A DNA stretch of 62,105 bases from Chloroflexota bacterium (GTDB taxonomy: Bacteria > Chloroflexota > UBA4733). The position numbers were made by a program, and so were the translations under genes. The stretch covers positions 1 through 62,105 of the forward strand of contig JAMCTA010000109.1 of NCBI GenBank assembly GCA_023381895.1, read 5' to 3'. The notes under the pieces are model-generated. The model made no database searches. It worked only from the letters and a program-made list of their open reading frames with translations, and was not told the origin of the DNA. Positions 1-9,304 of the stretch are shown here, in pieces (the stretch's first letter is position 1; every line of letters begins with the position of its first letter).

Positions 1-296
1 GTCGGCGCTGTCGTTCTGAACTCCTCGCGGAGCGTCTCAACAAACCTTCGTCTGGACCGCCCACGGAGTGAACACAATCCGAATAGTACTCGCTGTGTGA
101 GGCTGCAAGGCACCGGTCCCAAAGCCAGCACCTCGGGAGCTAGGTTCACAAAGGGTCGCAGGGTGCGAGAATATTCCTCGGTTGCACCTTCCGCAACCAG
201 CTTCGCGAGGTTTGCGAGCGCTAGCTCGCGCACCTGACGGAAGCGTGCAGCTTCCGGGGTTCCCCGCCGACCGCGACACCACAATGTGAACCGCAT
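1..296 (-). CDS. Unknown protein, 3' end beyond window
   Basis: An open minus-strand frame runs from an ATG at 296 off the left edge, giving 98 visible residues. It begins MRFTLWCRGRRGTPEAARF and has an Arg/Leu-rich helical composition. I do not recognise a family. A purine-rich stretch (AGAAGGTGAAGAGG) lies upstream of the ATG. The gene starts 17 bases after the stop of the 347-residue gene at 313-1356 on the same strand, so the two are probably co-transcribed. The competing short frame at 37-282 starts inside this one and has a less protein-like composition. The existence of the gene is moderately supported; its function is unknown. Confidence 0.5.
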   Translation of the reverse strand, partial: MRFTLWCRGRRGTPEAARFRQVRELALANLAKLVAEGATEEYSRTLRPFVNLAPEVLALGPVPCSLTQRVLFGLCSLRGRSRRRFVETLREEFRTTAP

Positions 297-312
297 AGTC
301 TACTGAGCCTCT

Positions 313-1356
313 TCACCTTCTCTCATCGCAGCCAGATGCGGCAGTTCCGAATCGCAGTTGCAGGACTTCCTCTCGAGTGATCGTCGCGAGCAGTACACCT
401 GGCGGTCCTTCAGTGGATGAGCACAGCGGATGCCAGAGATCGCTCGCACGGTCGAAAGTAGCAATGGTACTGACACGAGCTACGGAGCCAGCGACGCCAC
501 CTGACAGGGCCACCAACGGAGCGAGACTGAATCTTCGCAATCTCTCGAGATCGACGGGGACAGGTGTATCCGGAATCAACACGACCAGCCACGGACGGCG
601 GTCAGTCAGGATAGACGGCAGTGCGCTGCTCTCTAAGAACGTCGAACCCATGACCAGAGCTTCCCCCTCGGCGATCCCAAGTGGTATGACGTGCGCTAAT
701 GACGTCCTCAGCCATTCGAGCGGCGAGTTGCATGATCGTCCATCAGGCCCAAAGACGAACACTTGGTCTTGCCCGCTCCGCACGGTGAGCAATCCTAGCC
801 CAGTGCTTGCTGCCACGTAGCAGCGAAGCCGAAATGCCAGTAGACGGCTCAACACGCGCACCAGACGCCGAGACGCTGGTGCCACACGACAAAGTGGTCT
901 CGCCAAGGACCTGATTGCACTTTGATCCCCACTCAACGCAGCCTGCAGCGCGGCCAACTCGAGGAACGGTGCAGCTAGTGCCACTCCCGTTAGAGGAGAC
1001 AGCACGAGTATCTGTGGCGCATAGGGTGCAACGACTTGAGCAGCGACCACGAGATGATCGAGCACATCGGGCACCGTACCCAGTTCTGTCAGTGTAAGGT
1101 GAGTGATAGCAAGGCGAACCAGAGAAGGGTCGGGGCCAGCAACTATTGCGTCCTCCTTGAGCCCACGGGTAATCGCTTGCTCCACAAGAGCAGGACGAGA
1201 CAACCATCCGAGGCGGAGACTATTGAGCACGTCTGGGGAGCTAACCTTGATCTCGTAGCTTCGCGCTTGCCAGTCGTATAGTACGTTGAGCGCGCACGAG
1301 TGCGCGTGGTACCACGAGCATGAAGTCGCGCGCTGATCAAAAGAAAATGGAGCCAC
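313..1356 (-). CDS. Unknown 347-residue protein
   Basis: The frame is long, Leu/Ala/Val-rich and reads as real protein, for example WLSRPALVEQAITRGLKED near the N-terminus and RPWLVVLIPDTPVPVDLERL in the C-terminal third. I recognise no catalytic motif, signal peptide or membrane segment. The ATG at 1356 would overlap the start of the divergent GT9 gene (1320) by 37 bases, so the true start is probably further in; GTG at 1230 is one candidate but has only a poor ribosome site. It appears to form an operon with the edge gene downstream. Proximity to glycosyltransferase genes is the only hint of role and is weak. Confidence 0.6.
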   Translation of the reverse strand: MAPFSFDQRATSCSWYHAHSCALNVLYDWQARSYEIKVSSPDVLNSLRLGWLSRPALVEQAITRGLKEDAIVAGPDPSLVRLAITHLTLTELGTVPDVLDHLVVAAQVVAPYAPQILVLSPLTGVALAAPFLELAALQAALSGDQSAIRSLARPLCRVAPASRRLVRVLSRLLAFRLRCYVAASTGLGLLTVRSGQDQVFVFGPDGRSCNSPLEWLRTSLAHVIPLGIAEGEALVMGSTFLESSALPSILTDRRPWLVVLIPDTPVPVDLERLRRFSLAPLVALSGGVAGSVARVSTIATFDRASDLWHPLCSSTEGPPGVLLATITREEVLQLRFGTAASGCDERR

Positions 1357-2651
1357 TACTATTGCAGATGTCCCAGCGGGTCCGCCGCATTGCCCGACAT
1401 AGTTTCAAGGCTGTAGCATCTGCAAGTTTGAACGCCGTTGGTCAAGCTCAGCAAGCCTTCGTCAGACGGAGGCACTTAGCATCAGACCTTGCAGATATTC
1501 AGCAAATTCTCGTTATCCGGCTCGACCTCATCGGAGATCTCGTCATGTCATTGCCAGCGATCCATGACCTACGGGTCTGCTGGCCACAGGCTCACATCAC
1601 GATGCTGTGCGCCCCTGGTGCAGCGCCAATAGCCCGGCAGTGCAGCGATATTGACACAGTGCTCACCTTTGATCCGGGCGGAGTCCGGCGGCTGAGTTGG
1701 TGGCTGAAGCGCTCGACGTATCGTGAGATCTTCTCGCTCATCCGGGAGCTACGTCGCTCCCACTTCGACATCGCCTTTAGTCTCTTCGGAGAGTTTGCAT
1801 GCCTATTCGCATGGGCGAGTGCCGCCGCTCGCCGCATCGGCTACGCAGATGAGGGGTATCGCGCACTCTTCACACATCCCATTCCTGGGCGGCGCTATCA
1901 GGTGGCTCCGGGTGCCTTGCCGCCGCACGAAGTCCAGTGGAACGAGCGGCTGGTGGAGATGGGAGGAGCGCTGCCCCTAGGGATATTGCCACGACTCTCA
2001 GTAGATGGCGCCGCTACACAATGGTGGTACGAGCAGAGGATTCGCTTAGGGCTGCGAGAGAGACGTTACCTCGTGCTCTCCCTCGGAGCCCAAAACGGCA
2101 CCGCCAAACGCTATGACCCAGCCCTGTGGGCCGATGTAGCCAGCACTCTCTGGCGGCGGCATGGGTTAGTGGTGGTACTGACAGGTAATGCTGCAGACGA
2201 GCCGCTCGCCGCGGCCTTTCAGAAGTCGTTCCGGGGTGAGGTCTGCAATCTCATCCGGCGGACATCTCTCGATCAGCTGTGCGCAATCATTGCCGGTGCA
2301 ACCCTCGTGTTGACTGGGGATTCAGCTCCTGGACACATCGCCGCAGCCTACGGCGTTCCAGCAGTTGTGGCCTTTGGTCCTACGGACCCTCACGTGTATC
2401 GCCCTTACAACGCTTGCACTTCGGCGACTCACGTGAGCCTGCCTTGTAGCCCGTGTTACGATCTCCTCACGACTGCAGAGTGCCGGCTAGGGCTTCGCGA
2501 GCCTCTTTGTATGCGTCTCCTGCCCACCGCTGTGCTGATCGAGGAAGCGGAAGCTTGGCTCGCGGTACCCCTCGAACTTGCTCACAGGCAGCAGCGTAGT
2601 TTCTGCTCGCCTGGACGTGATCGGCTTGTCATGCTCTCTACCGATAGCTAG
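1320..2651 (+). CDS. GT9 family glycosyltransferase (heptosyltransferase-like)
   Basis: The 443-residue product resembles ADP-heptose:LPS heptosyltransferases (GT9, GT-B fold). After an N-terminal extension of about 60 residues, the first Rossmann half opens with VIRLDLIGDLVMSLPA. The nucleotide-sugar-binding half carries the typical TGDSAPGHIAAAYGVP and VVAFGPTDP motifs. A cysteine-containing CSPCYD segment follows, as in many GT9 enzymes. It is longer than the usual 340-350 residues because of the N-terminal extension. ATG 1320 is used; ATG 1347 is an alternative. It is the first gene of a plus-strand run with a Gfo/Idh oxidoreductase and a sugar kinase. The donor and acceptor cannot be told from sequence. 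It is one of four GT9 genes in this window. Confidence 0.85.
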   Translation: MKSRADQKKMEPLLLQMSQRVRRIARHSFKAVASASLNAVGQAQQAFVRRRHLASDLADIQQILVIRLDLIGDLVMSLPAIHDLRVCWPQAHITMLCAPGAAPIARQCSDIDTVLTFDPGGVRRLSWWLKRSTYREIFSLIRELRRSHFDIAFSLFGEFACLFAWASAAARRIGYADEGYRALFTHPIPGRRYQVAPGALPPHEVQWNERLVEMGGALPLGILPRLSVDGAATQWWYEQRIRLGLRERRYLVLSLGAQNGTAKRYDPALWADVASTLWRRHGLVVVLTGNAADEPLAAAFQKSFRGEVCNLIRRTSLDQLCAIIAGATLVLTGDSAPGHIAAAYGVPAVVAFGPTDPHVYRPYNACTSATHVSLPCSPCYDLLTTAECRLGLREPLCMRLLPTAVLIEEAEAWLAVPLELAHRQQRSFCSPGRDRLVMLSTDS

Positions 2652-2713
2652 ACTCCCCACGTTCATATGCTTTTCAAGCAGCGTCCAAGTCTTAGGAAGA
2701 GGACGAAAGCAGC

Positions 2714-3715
2714 ATGGTCCAGACATTGGGAGTCGCGGTAGTCGGCTACGGCCGAGTTGGCGGCGCACACATGCGCTCGGCTCAGCAGATCCCCGAGACA
2801 CGACTTGTCGGGTTGGCAGAGGTGCTGCCCGTTCGACGCCAAGAAGCCGCTAAGCAGTTTGACTGCCTCATCGTAGAGGACTATCACGATCTCCTCGGGC
2901 GCGACGACGTGCATATCGTGACGATTGCGCTACCACACTGGCTTCACGAACGGGTTGCGGTCGACGCCGCACGTGCCGGAAAGCATTTGCTCGTCGAGAA
3001 GCCACTGGCAATGGAGCCAGACGAATGCGACCGCATCAACGCAGCGGTCGCGGCCGCAGGCACAAAGCTGATGGTAGCACACAGTCAGCACTACAACCCG
3101 TTCAATCAGACGGCCAAAGCGCTTATCGAGGAAGGCGCCATCGGCCAGATCGTGTTCCAGACCGTTACCTGGTATAAGCCTCTCGGCCTCGCATCACGCC
3201 CTCCGTGGGGGATGGATCGCAGCAAGGGAGGTGGCATGCTCCAGATGAACGGAGCACACATGATCGATGTCTGCCGTTGGTTCGAGGGTATGCCGATCGT
3301 CTCGGTGAGCGGGCGGGTGGGCAATGACGTGTTTGGAGATCGCGTCAAGGCCGATGACAGCTTCGTGGGCATACTTCGCTTCGCGGATAGCAAAGTGGCA
3401 AGCATCGCCCATGTTGCTTACGAAGAAGGCGTGGAGACCTACATCCACGACGTCATCGGAACGCGAGGACAGTTGCGCGTTGCGTCGTACCCACCGGCCC
3501 CCGGCCTCTGGATCAACCACGGAGGTGCGCTTGAAGCCATTCCACCGCGTGGGTCGCACAGTCGTGGGTTGCAGGGAGAACTGCAGGATCTCATAACGTG
3601 CCTGTACGAGAACCGCGAAGTGCCAATTACTGGCGCGTATGGTCGGGAGATCGTTGCGGCGATGTCAGCACTGGAGGTATCAACTCGTGAGCAGCGTGAA
3701 GTGCCCCTGCGTTGA
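2714..3715 (+). CDS. Gfo/Idh/MocA family NAD(P)-dependent oxidoreductase
   Basis: The 333-residue enzyme has an N-terminal Rossmann domain (VAVVGYGRVGGAHMRSAQ) and the family signature EKPLAMEPDE around residue 96, whose lysine is the conserved catalytic residue of the family. The C-terminal alpha/beta domain contains GGGMLQMNGAHMIDVCRWF, the usual metal/substrate-proximal histidine region. Members oxidise or epimerise sugars, inositols and related polyols at cytoplasmic NAD(P). The context (GT9 upstream, DUF72 protein and FGGY kinase downstream) suggests sugar metabolism, but the substrate is unknown. ATG 2714 gives the normal start of the Rossmann fold. A second member is at 39575-40633. 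Confidence 0.88.
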   Translation: MVQTLGVAVVGYGRVGGAHMRSAQQIPETRLVGLAEVLPVRRQEAAKQFDCLIVEDYHDLLGRDDVHIVTIALPHWLHERVAVDAARAGKHLLVEKPLAMEPDECDRINAAVAAAGTKLMVAHSQHYNPFNQTAKALIEEGAIGQIVFQTVTWYKPLGLASRPPWGMDRSKGGGMLQMNGAHMIDVCRWFEGMPIVSVSGRVGNDVFGDRVKADDSFVGILRFADSKVASIAHVAYEEGVETYIHDVIGTRGQLRVASYPPAPGLWINHGGALEAIPPRGSHSRGLQGELQDLITCLYENREVPITGAYGREIVAAMSALEVSTREQREVPLR

Positions 3716-3754
3716 AGACGGGTCTTGGTCCTGAAGAGATTCCTGATCCGCTGG

Positions 3755-3783
3755 TTGTACTCTTGTAGACAGCGAACTACAAT
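3755..3783 (+). promoter_or_regulatory. Predicted sigma70-type promoter with inverted repeat
   Basis: TTGTAC (3755-3760) and TACAAT (3778-3783) are separated by 17 bases, just upstream of the 157-residue gene. TTGTAG (3763-3768) and CTACAA (3777-3782) form an inverted repeat overlapping the -10 element, which could be an operator. Confidence 0.5.
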
Positions 3784-3834
3784 AGTGCAAAACCTCTCAC
3801 TGCAGCCAGTCTCAACCAAGGAGGAGTGTGCACC

Positions 3835-4308
3835 GTGGGCTTCTTCAAGAAACTACTTGGGGGATCAGATTCGAGTGCCAGCACAAAGGTCCCGAAGCGT
3901 CCTGAACCCGAGACGCTAGACGCGGTGGAGCTGGCCTGGAAGACCTTGCAGGACCTCGTTGATGAGATCAACAAGGGCGGCCCTAGCGGGTCACTCGTCG
4001 GCATTCCTCTGCAACAGCGCGTCAAGTTGCGGGACGAGATCACGGCGATCGGAGAGCGGTTGGGAACAGATCGAGCAACTGTAAAGTCCCGTCACGCCGA
4101 ATACACAGCAAAGTCGATCGGCGGCATCCTGAGAGATCTTGCGACACTGGCCGGGAGCGATCCTTTCTGCCAGTTCAGATTCGATCCGGACGACCCACAA
4201 TCTCCGACAGTCGCTCAGCGCTGCACTGCCTTCGCCGACGAAGTAGCGGCATTGGAGCGTCAGGTCGAGCACACACGCAAGATAGAACACGACCAACGCA
4301 AACTCTAA
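3835..4308 (+). CDS. Small unknown protein, charged with C-terminal coiled coil
   Basis: The 157-residue product starts GFFKKLLGG and is otherwise soluble and charged, with helical segments and a probable coiled coil at the end (FADEVAALERQVEHTRKIE). No family is recognised. GTG 3835 is preferred over the in-frame GTG at 3826 because AAGGAGG at 3819-3825 sits 9 bases before 3835 but directly against 3826. It has its own predicted promoter at 3755-3783, so it may be expressed separately from the upstream oxidoreductase. The short N-terminal motif FFKKLLGG is common in small cytosolic proteins and says little about function. Confidence 0.7.
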   Translation: MGFFKKLLGGSDSSASTKVPKRPEPETLDAVELAWKTLQDLVDEINKGGPSGSLVGIPLQQRVKLRDEITAIGERLGTDRATVKSRHAEYTAKSIGGILRDLATLAGSDPFCQFRFDPDDPQSPTVAQRCTAFADEVAALERQVEHTRKIEHDQRKL

Positions 4309-4535
4309 TCGACGTTGCGGCAGGTCATCAAGCGCACTATTCCAGTCGCTGGTGCCCAACGTGCCGTCACAGAAGGATTCCAAGCTTCCGAAGGCTCACG
4401 ACACACCCGGATGCTTGGGGAAGCGGAATGTCTTCCTCTGACTTCAACGATGGTACACAAGATGATAGCGATAGTGTCTATGGCGTCGGAAGGAATTGGC
4501 GAGAGTTGTACCGGAATCGAAAACGCGGGTGATGT

Positions 4536-5462
4536 ATGATCCGCGTTGGTACGTGCAGCTGGACGGACCACAAACCCTTCTACCCTCCTCTCTACGAAAG
4601 AGCTGGAGGCCAATCAGCCCGTCTCGCCTACTATTCCCACTTCTTTTCTCTCGTGGAAGTTGACTCCACCTACTATGCGTTGCAACCGGCTCGTAACCTT
4701 GAGCGCTGGGCTGCTCAAACACCACCAGACTTCCGTTTCAACGTCAAGGCCTATGGTGAGCTGACGTGGCATCATCGCACGAGCGAGCGGCGAGTTATCG
4801 AACCGGCTATTGAGACCCATCGACGGTTCTCCCAGATGGTCCAACCGCTTCGTACTTCCGGGAAGCTAGCGGCGCTACACTTTCAGTTCGCCCCATGGTT
4901 TGACACCTCGGATGCTCACCGGGACTACTTGCAGCAGTTACGCGACCTCTATCCTGATGACCAGCTCGCCGTCGAGTTCCGGAACCGAAGCTGGTACTCG
5001 CCACAATGCTGGGAAACGATCCGTTCGGATCTAGCTACACTCGGATTCGTGTACGTAGTCGTTGACGAACCCCAGGTCGGGAGATCCAGCGCTCCGCCAG
5101 TCATTGCCGCCACCTCATCGCAGCTTGCCATCTTCCGCTTCCATGGGCGGAATCGCGCTACCTGGTACATCAAGGAAGCCACGTCGAGCGGCGATCGCTT
5201 CGATTATCTCTACGACCGGTCTGAGCTTGAAGGGTGGGTACCAGCTATCCAGCAGATCAGCCATCAAGTAGCCGAGACCCACGTCCTGCTCAATAACAAT
5301 CGTAGCAACTACGCCGTCATCAATGCCTTCGACTTCCTTCAGCTCCTGGGACTTCCGATGCCGCCAGCTCCAGGAGCAGTTGCGCCGATTCTGCGTGAGC
5401 GCGGTCTTGACGTGACGTCTGCGGACTCTCCCGTCACACAAGCGTTCGATGTGGAACCCTAA
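4536..5462 (+). CDS. DUF72 family protein (YecE-like)
   Basis: The 308-residue protein begins IRVGTCSWTDHKPFYPPLY and continues with FSLVEVDSTYYALQP and FRFNVKAYGELTWHH, the signature blocks of DUF72, a TIM-barrel-like family of unknown function. Further conserved blocks are AVEFRNRSWY, VDEPQ, FRFHGRN and HVLLNNNRSNYAVINA. The ATG is preceded by a weak ribosome site. The stop is 3 bases before the GTG of the FGGY kinase gene, so the two are translationally close and probably co-transcribed. DUF72 genes often neighbour metabolic kinases, but no reaction is established for this protein. Confidence 0.88.
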   Translation: MIRVGTCSWTDHKPFYPPLYERAGGQSARLAYYSHFFSLVEVDSTYYALQPARNLERWAAQTPPDFRFNVKAYGELTWHHRTSERRVIEPAIETHRRFSQMVQPLRTSGKLAALHFQFAPWFDTSDAHRDYLQQLRDLYPDDQLAVEFRNRSWYSPQCWETIRSDLATLGFVYVVVDEPQVGRSSAPPVIAATSSQLAIFRFHGRNRATWYIKEATSSGDRFDYLYDRSELEGWVPAIQQISHQVAETHVLLNNNRSNYAVINAFDFLQLLGLPMPPAPGAVAPILRERGLDVTSADSPVTQAFDVEP

Positions 5463-5465
5463 GAC

Positions 5466-6995
5466 GTGGCACGGCTACTTGGACTCGACGCCGGCTCCAG
5501 TGCACTGAAAGCGCTGCTATACGATACGGAGATGCGTCGAGTGTGCGGCATTGCCCAGCATCCTACTCCGGTACTGCAGCACGCCAATGGCATGAGTGAG
5601 TTCGATCCCGAAGCACTCTGGATTGGAATATGTCACGCAATCCGTGCCTGCTGTGCTCAGGCGGATGATCGACCGGTCGATGGAATCGCGGTTGCGTCTA
5701 TGGGCGAGGCAGGCATACCCCTCAGCGACGCAGGTGAGGTGTGCTACCCGGCGATCACCTGGTACGACCGTCGCACGCAATCGTACGTACCGTGGTGGGA
5801 AGCACACGTCGGAGGAAAGCGCATCTTCACGATCAGTGGACAGCTTCTCCACCCTATGTTCGGAGCGCTCAAGATGCAGTGGCTACGCGATCATGCACCT
5901 GGCGCGTGGCAGCGGACCGCGCATTGGCTATCCATCGCAGATTATGTCATATTCCGGCTCACGGATGCGCTCGTGACCGACTACTCACTGGCTAGCCGCA
6001 CCATGCTGTTTGACCAGCAACTGGCGACGTGGTCAGATGAGCTCCTCAGTGCTGCCGGGTTTTCGGCAGCACTTTTACCCGTGCCACTTCCCAGCGGTCG
6101 CATTGCTGGAAACGTCACCGCAACGGCCGCCGGTATAACAGGGCTGTCCATGGGGACCCCTGTTGTCACCGGTGGCCACGATCATCTCGTCGGCTGTCTC
6201 TCCGCTCAGGCCGCACAGCCGGGGATTGCGTTAGACTCCGCCGGCACCGCGGAGAGTGTCCTGCTCACGACTCCAACCTACAATCCCTCAGATCGTCTGC
6301 GCGATGCTGGGTTTTCCACATATCGGCACGTCCTCCCCGAACACTACGTCGTAGTAGGCGGTCAACACGGCTCCGGGGGCCTCATCAACTGGATCCTTGA
6401 TACGGTGTATGGCTGTGATGAAGAGCGTCCGTATGCCATGGCCTTTCGGGAGGCAGAAGCTATCCCGGTGGGCTGCGACGGATTGCTCTGTCTTCCGCAC
6501 CTGAGGGGCAGCCGCGTTCCGCATCACGATCTTCAATCTCGAGCAGCCTTTGTGGGCCTCGTCGATGGGCACACTCGCGCACATCTCGTGCGGTCCGCAC
6601 TGGAGGCACTCTCTCTGTGGCTACGGAGCACCCTGGAGGTACTTGAGTCGGTGCTTCCCACTTCGATTGGATCAGTTGTCGTGATTGGGGGCGCGACACG
6701 TTCACCTTTGTGGATACGTATCAAGGCTGATGCCACCCGCCGTCGCTTGCGCATCCCCGACGTGCCAGAGGCAGTTGCCCTCGGTGCTGCCTTGCTGGCG
6801 GGCACGGGCATTGGTGCGTTCTCAACTGCGCTGGACGCGTCGCTCTCTCTGCAGCTGCCCCTTATCGACATACGGCCCGATGATCAGGCAGCGATACTGT
6901 ACGATCGTCTCTACCTGCTCCATGAGCAGCTCTATCCAGCACTACGAGACATCAACCGTGGGCTCGCAGCTTTTGCTGACACAGCCAGAGCCTGA
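5466..6995 (+). CDS. FGGY-family carbohydrate kinase (xylulokinase-like)
   Basis: The 509-residue product has both ASKHA-fold halves of FGGY kinases. The N-terminal phosphate loop is LLGLDAGSSALKALLYD. The substrate-side block is AITWYDRRTQSY, and the C-terminal half carries GGQHGSGGLINW and VVVIGGATRSPLW. Members phosphorylate sugars or polyols with ATP in the cytoplasm. Xylulokinase is the nearest subgroup by eye, but the sugar cannot be assigned. It uses GTG at 5466, three bases after the DUF72 stop. Together with the Gfo/Idh oxidoreductase upstream, this looks like a small pathway that oxidises then phosphorylates an unusual sugar. A true glycerol kinase of the same superfamily lies at 47146-48654. 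Confidence 0.87.
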   Translation: MARLLGLDAGSSALKALLYDTEMRRVCGIAQHPTPVLQHANGMSEFDPEALWIGICHAIRACCAQADDRPVDGIAVASMGEAGIPLSDAGEVCYPAITWYDRRTQSYVPWWEAHVGGKRIFTISGQLLHPMFGALKMQWLRDHAPGAWQRTAHWLSIADYVIFRLTDALVTDYSLASRTMLFDQQLATWSDELLSAAGFSAALLPVPLPSGRIAGNVTATAAGITGLSMGTPVVTGGHDHLVGCLSAQAAQPGIALDSAGTAESVLLTTPTYNPSDRLRDAGFSTYRHVLPEHYVVVGGQHGSGGLINWILDTVYGCDEERPYAMAFREAEAIPVGCDGLLCLPHLRGSRVPHHDLQSRAAFVGLVDGHTRAHLVRSALEALSLWLRSTLEVLESVLPTSIGSVVVIGGATRSPLWIRIKADATRRRLRIPDVPEAVALGAALLAGTGIGAFSTALDASLSLQLPLIDIRPDDQAAILYDRLYLLHEQLYPALRDINRGLAAFADTARA

Positions 6996-7078
6996 CACGT
7001 GAGATAGAGGTTTTGCAATACTTGCAGACACACCTTTGCTATTCCACACCACTACTGCTCCTACAACGTACATTCGAT

Positions 7079-9304
7079 TTATGGAACGGGGCACGTGCTA
7101 CCGGTCTGAAGGCTACTTTGCCCCTGGTCGCAGCGACCGTCACAGCCCCCAAGTTTGGTTACAAGCTTGGTATAGAGACATTGGAATTCTGGAGGGCACG
7201 GCACATTCTCAGCAATCCAGCGGCCTTGGCGAACTTTGCTCCCACCGACTGCTTCGCTTGCTGCTGTAAGCTTTCCCGGAGCTACTCTTTCGAGGGTGGC
7301 TTCGAGGCTCTCATTGTTATTTTGCCTTCCGGTCTGCCAGCCGGAAGCGTGCGTAAAGATGCCGAGTTGCTCTCCCAGCGCTCTTGCGCGGTCAAATAGC
7401 TCCGGAGACATACCTGGCGACGCGCACTGGAGAAAGCCTTCGAGAGCAGAAGAGTTGACGCCAGCATCGCGGACTTGATGGAAGATACTGGTTCCCCCCG
7501 TTATGTTGAGTGCGGCGCCGTCACTGATGATGACCCAGGGAATCTTGAGGGCATGCAGCAAGGTCACGAAATTCCCAAAGTTCTTGTATCCGTTTACCGC
7601 GTAGAAGGCGAGATCAAGAGCCTCTGGCGTCGAGAGTTTTTTTGCTTCAGCTGCTTTCTCAAACCAGGTAGGAAACAGTCCGAGCTCTGTGTCGCCTTCC
7701 AGTAGGACAACGTGGCGCGCGAAGAGCGAGGCGACAGCGTCGGTGGAGGAGGAAAGCTCTTTGGTGAGCTTTGCAACTTTCCCGTCGTCGAGGAGGTTGG
7801 CGGGCAGGCAATGAGGGTGGATGGAGCCAGACTCATTCTCGATGCGTACCAAGCGGGCGAGGTCATCCTTGTTCTTCAGGGGCAAGAGGTGAGCGGAGTG
7901 GGTGATGACGAGGAACTGGCTGGATGGCTGAGTGTTCTGATTTCCTGTTGGCCGGAGCCTGTTGCGGAACACCCGCTGCCAGGTGGGATGCAGGCTGAGC
8001 GCAGGCTCATCGAGGATGACCAACTTTCCCGGAGCTTTGAGGATCTCTGCAAGGATGAGCGCTTCCCACGTTCCGCTGCCGTGGAATTCAATGGGGAGCT
8101 CGGGAGGAGAGGGTCCGTCGGTGCGCTTCACTACCACGGTGATGTGTGCCGCGGGTGGAGAGGATGGATTTCCTGAAGCAGCTATTTCCTGACCTGCTCC
8201 GGTAGCCGCAGGGTTCGTGAGTGGAAACATCTCGAAGGTGACGTCGCAAGAGCGGCGAGGGGCAAGCTGCTCAAAGGTTTGCTGGATGCTTTTGAAGCGG
8301 CACCGCTGCTCGGCGGTACCATTTTTCAGGCGGAAGAGGCGGGCGGGGAGCTGCCACGGTTCATGGCCGTACAGTGGCGCAGCGAGCTCTTCCGGGGAGT
8401 GCCAACCAGCTTGCCGGACGGGAGCGCCGCCTGGCCCTAAGCCGCGAGGCTGCTCTCCGAGGATGATGAGACCATCGTTGAGGAGCCAGCAGAGGATACC
8501 GGCGAGTGTTACACTGCGCCCGGAAAGTGCGCGCTGAGAGATGCCCAGCACCTCGTTGAGGCGGCGGAAGGGCTCGAGACGCTCATCGTAGCCCTGGCTA
8601 CCAACGGCGATTGCCGGAGCCGTTCCCTGCTGGGGGCAGAGCATGTCAAGGGTGAAACTGGGCAGTGAGCTGGGGGGTGCTGGTAGTAGAGAAGGTGGTG
8701 TGGAACTCCCGAACACAGCTTGAGAGAGAGGGAGGTAACCGTGACTTCCGCCGGTATTGTTGCCACGTGCGGTAATGTTTTGCTGCAGTAGATCCCAAGA
8801 GTACTCCTGGCTATTGTGGCAAAAGTCGTACCTGATCTCCCAGGGCAGGTGAGGCGGGCCGGCGTGGTGGAGGACGATGGTCCCTTGGAACAGGGGAGTA
8901 AGCTTCTGCTGCTCCACCCAGGACGACAGGAGTTGCTTCCAGCCCTCGTGACCTGTACTTTGCAGGAGGGTGGTGTGGACGGCAGCGTGAATGAAGGCCG
9001 TGAATAGCTGGCGTTCGTCTGGGCGGTCAAAGTCTACGGTGAGAGAAACACTGCTTGGACGCTGAGGCTCTGAGACGTGGCGGGCAGCGGCGAAGCCGCG
9101 GAGCACTGTTTCAGCGATAGTGCGGAGCTGTGGAGAAAAGGAACCTATGCTATCCAATGCTTTACGCACGAGGTCGACTGCGCGCACAATGCTCGTTTTG
9201 CCACCGCCGTTGGGGCCGATGAGGAATTGCACGCCATCTTTGATGTCCAGAGTGAAATCGTCGAAACCGAGTAGATTCTCGATGTGCAGGACGGTAGCTT
9301 TCAT
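7079..9304 (-). CDS. OLD-family ATPase with TOPRIM nuclease domain
   Basis: The 741-residue product has an ABC-type ATPase split by a long insertion: Walker A IGPNGGGKTS at 29-38, signature region FHGSGTWEALILAE, Walker B LVILDEPALSLHP (D432, E433) and H-loop VITHSAHL. A TOPRIM domain follows (VVLLEGDTELGLF with E536 and E540, then VIISDGAA). This is the class of OLD nucleases, which includes phage P2 Old and GajA of Gabija. No UvrD-like partner is adjacent, so it would be a stand-alone member. ATG 9304 is chosen because homology begins at MKATVLHIENL; the longer frame to 9412 adds a Gly-rich tail. A 168-bp near-copy of codons about 239-294 lies at 18610-18777. A role in phage defence is inferred from family and context. 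Confidence 0.82.
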   Translation of the reverse strand: MKATVLHIENLLGFDDFTLDIKDGVQFLIGPNGGGKTSIVRAVDLVRKALDSIGSFSPQLRTIAETVLRGFAAARHVSEPQRPSSVSLTVDFDRPDERQLFTAFIHAAVHTTLLQSTGHEGWKQLLSSWVEQQKLTPLFQGTIVLHHAGPPHLPWEIRYDFCHNSQEYSWDLLQQNITARGNNTGGSHGYLPLSQAVFGSSTPPSLLPAPPSSLPSFTLDMLCPQQGTAPAIAVGSQGYDERLEPFRRLNEVLGISQRALSGRSVTLAGILCWLLNDGLIILGEQPRGLGPGGAPVRQAGWHSPEELAAPLYGHEPWQLPARLFRLKNGTAEQRCRFKSIQQTFEQLAPRRSCDVTFEMFPLTNPAATGAGQEIAASGNPSSPPAAHITVVVKRTDGPSPPELPIEFHGSGTWEALILAEILKAPGKLVILDEPALSLHPTWQRVFRNRLRPTGNQNTQPSSQFLVITHSAHLLPLKNKDDLARLVRIENESGSIHPHCLPANLLDDGKVAKLTKELSSSTDAVASLFARHVVLLEGDTELGLFPTWFEKAAEAKKLSTPEALDLAFYAVNGYKNFGNFVTLLHALKIPWVIISDGAALNITGGTSIFHQVRDAGVNSSALEGFLQCASPGMSPELFDRARALGEQLGIFTHASGWQTGRQNNNESLEATLERVAPGKLTAASEAVGGSKVRQGRWIAENVPCPPEFQCLYTKLVTKLGGCDGRCDQGQSSLQTGSTCPVP

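Noticed and set aside
37..282. Minus-strand 81-residue frame
   Set aside because: Arg/Ser/Pro/Gly-rich shadow of the better frame from ATG 296 that runs off the edge.
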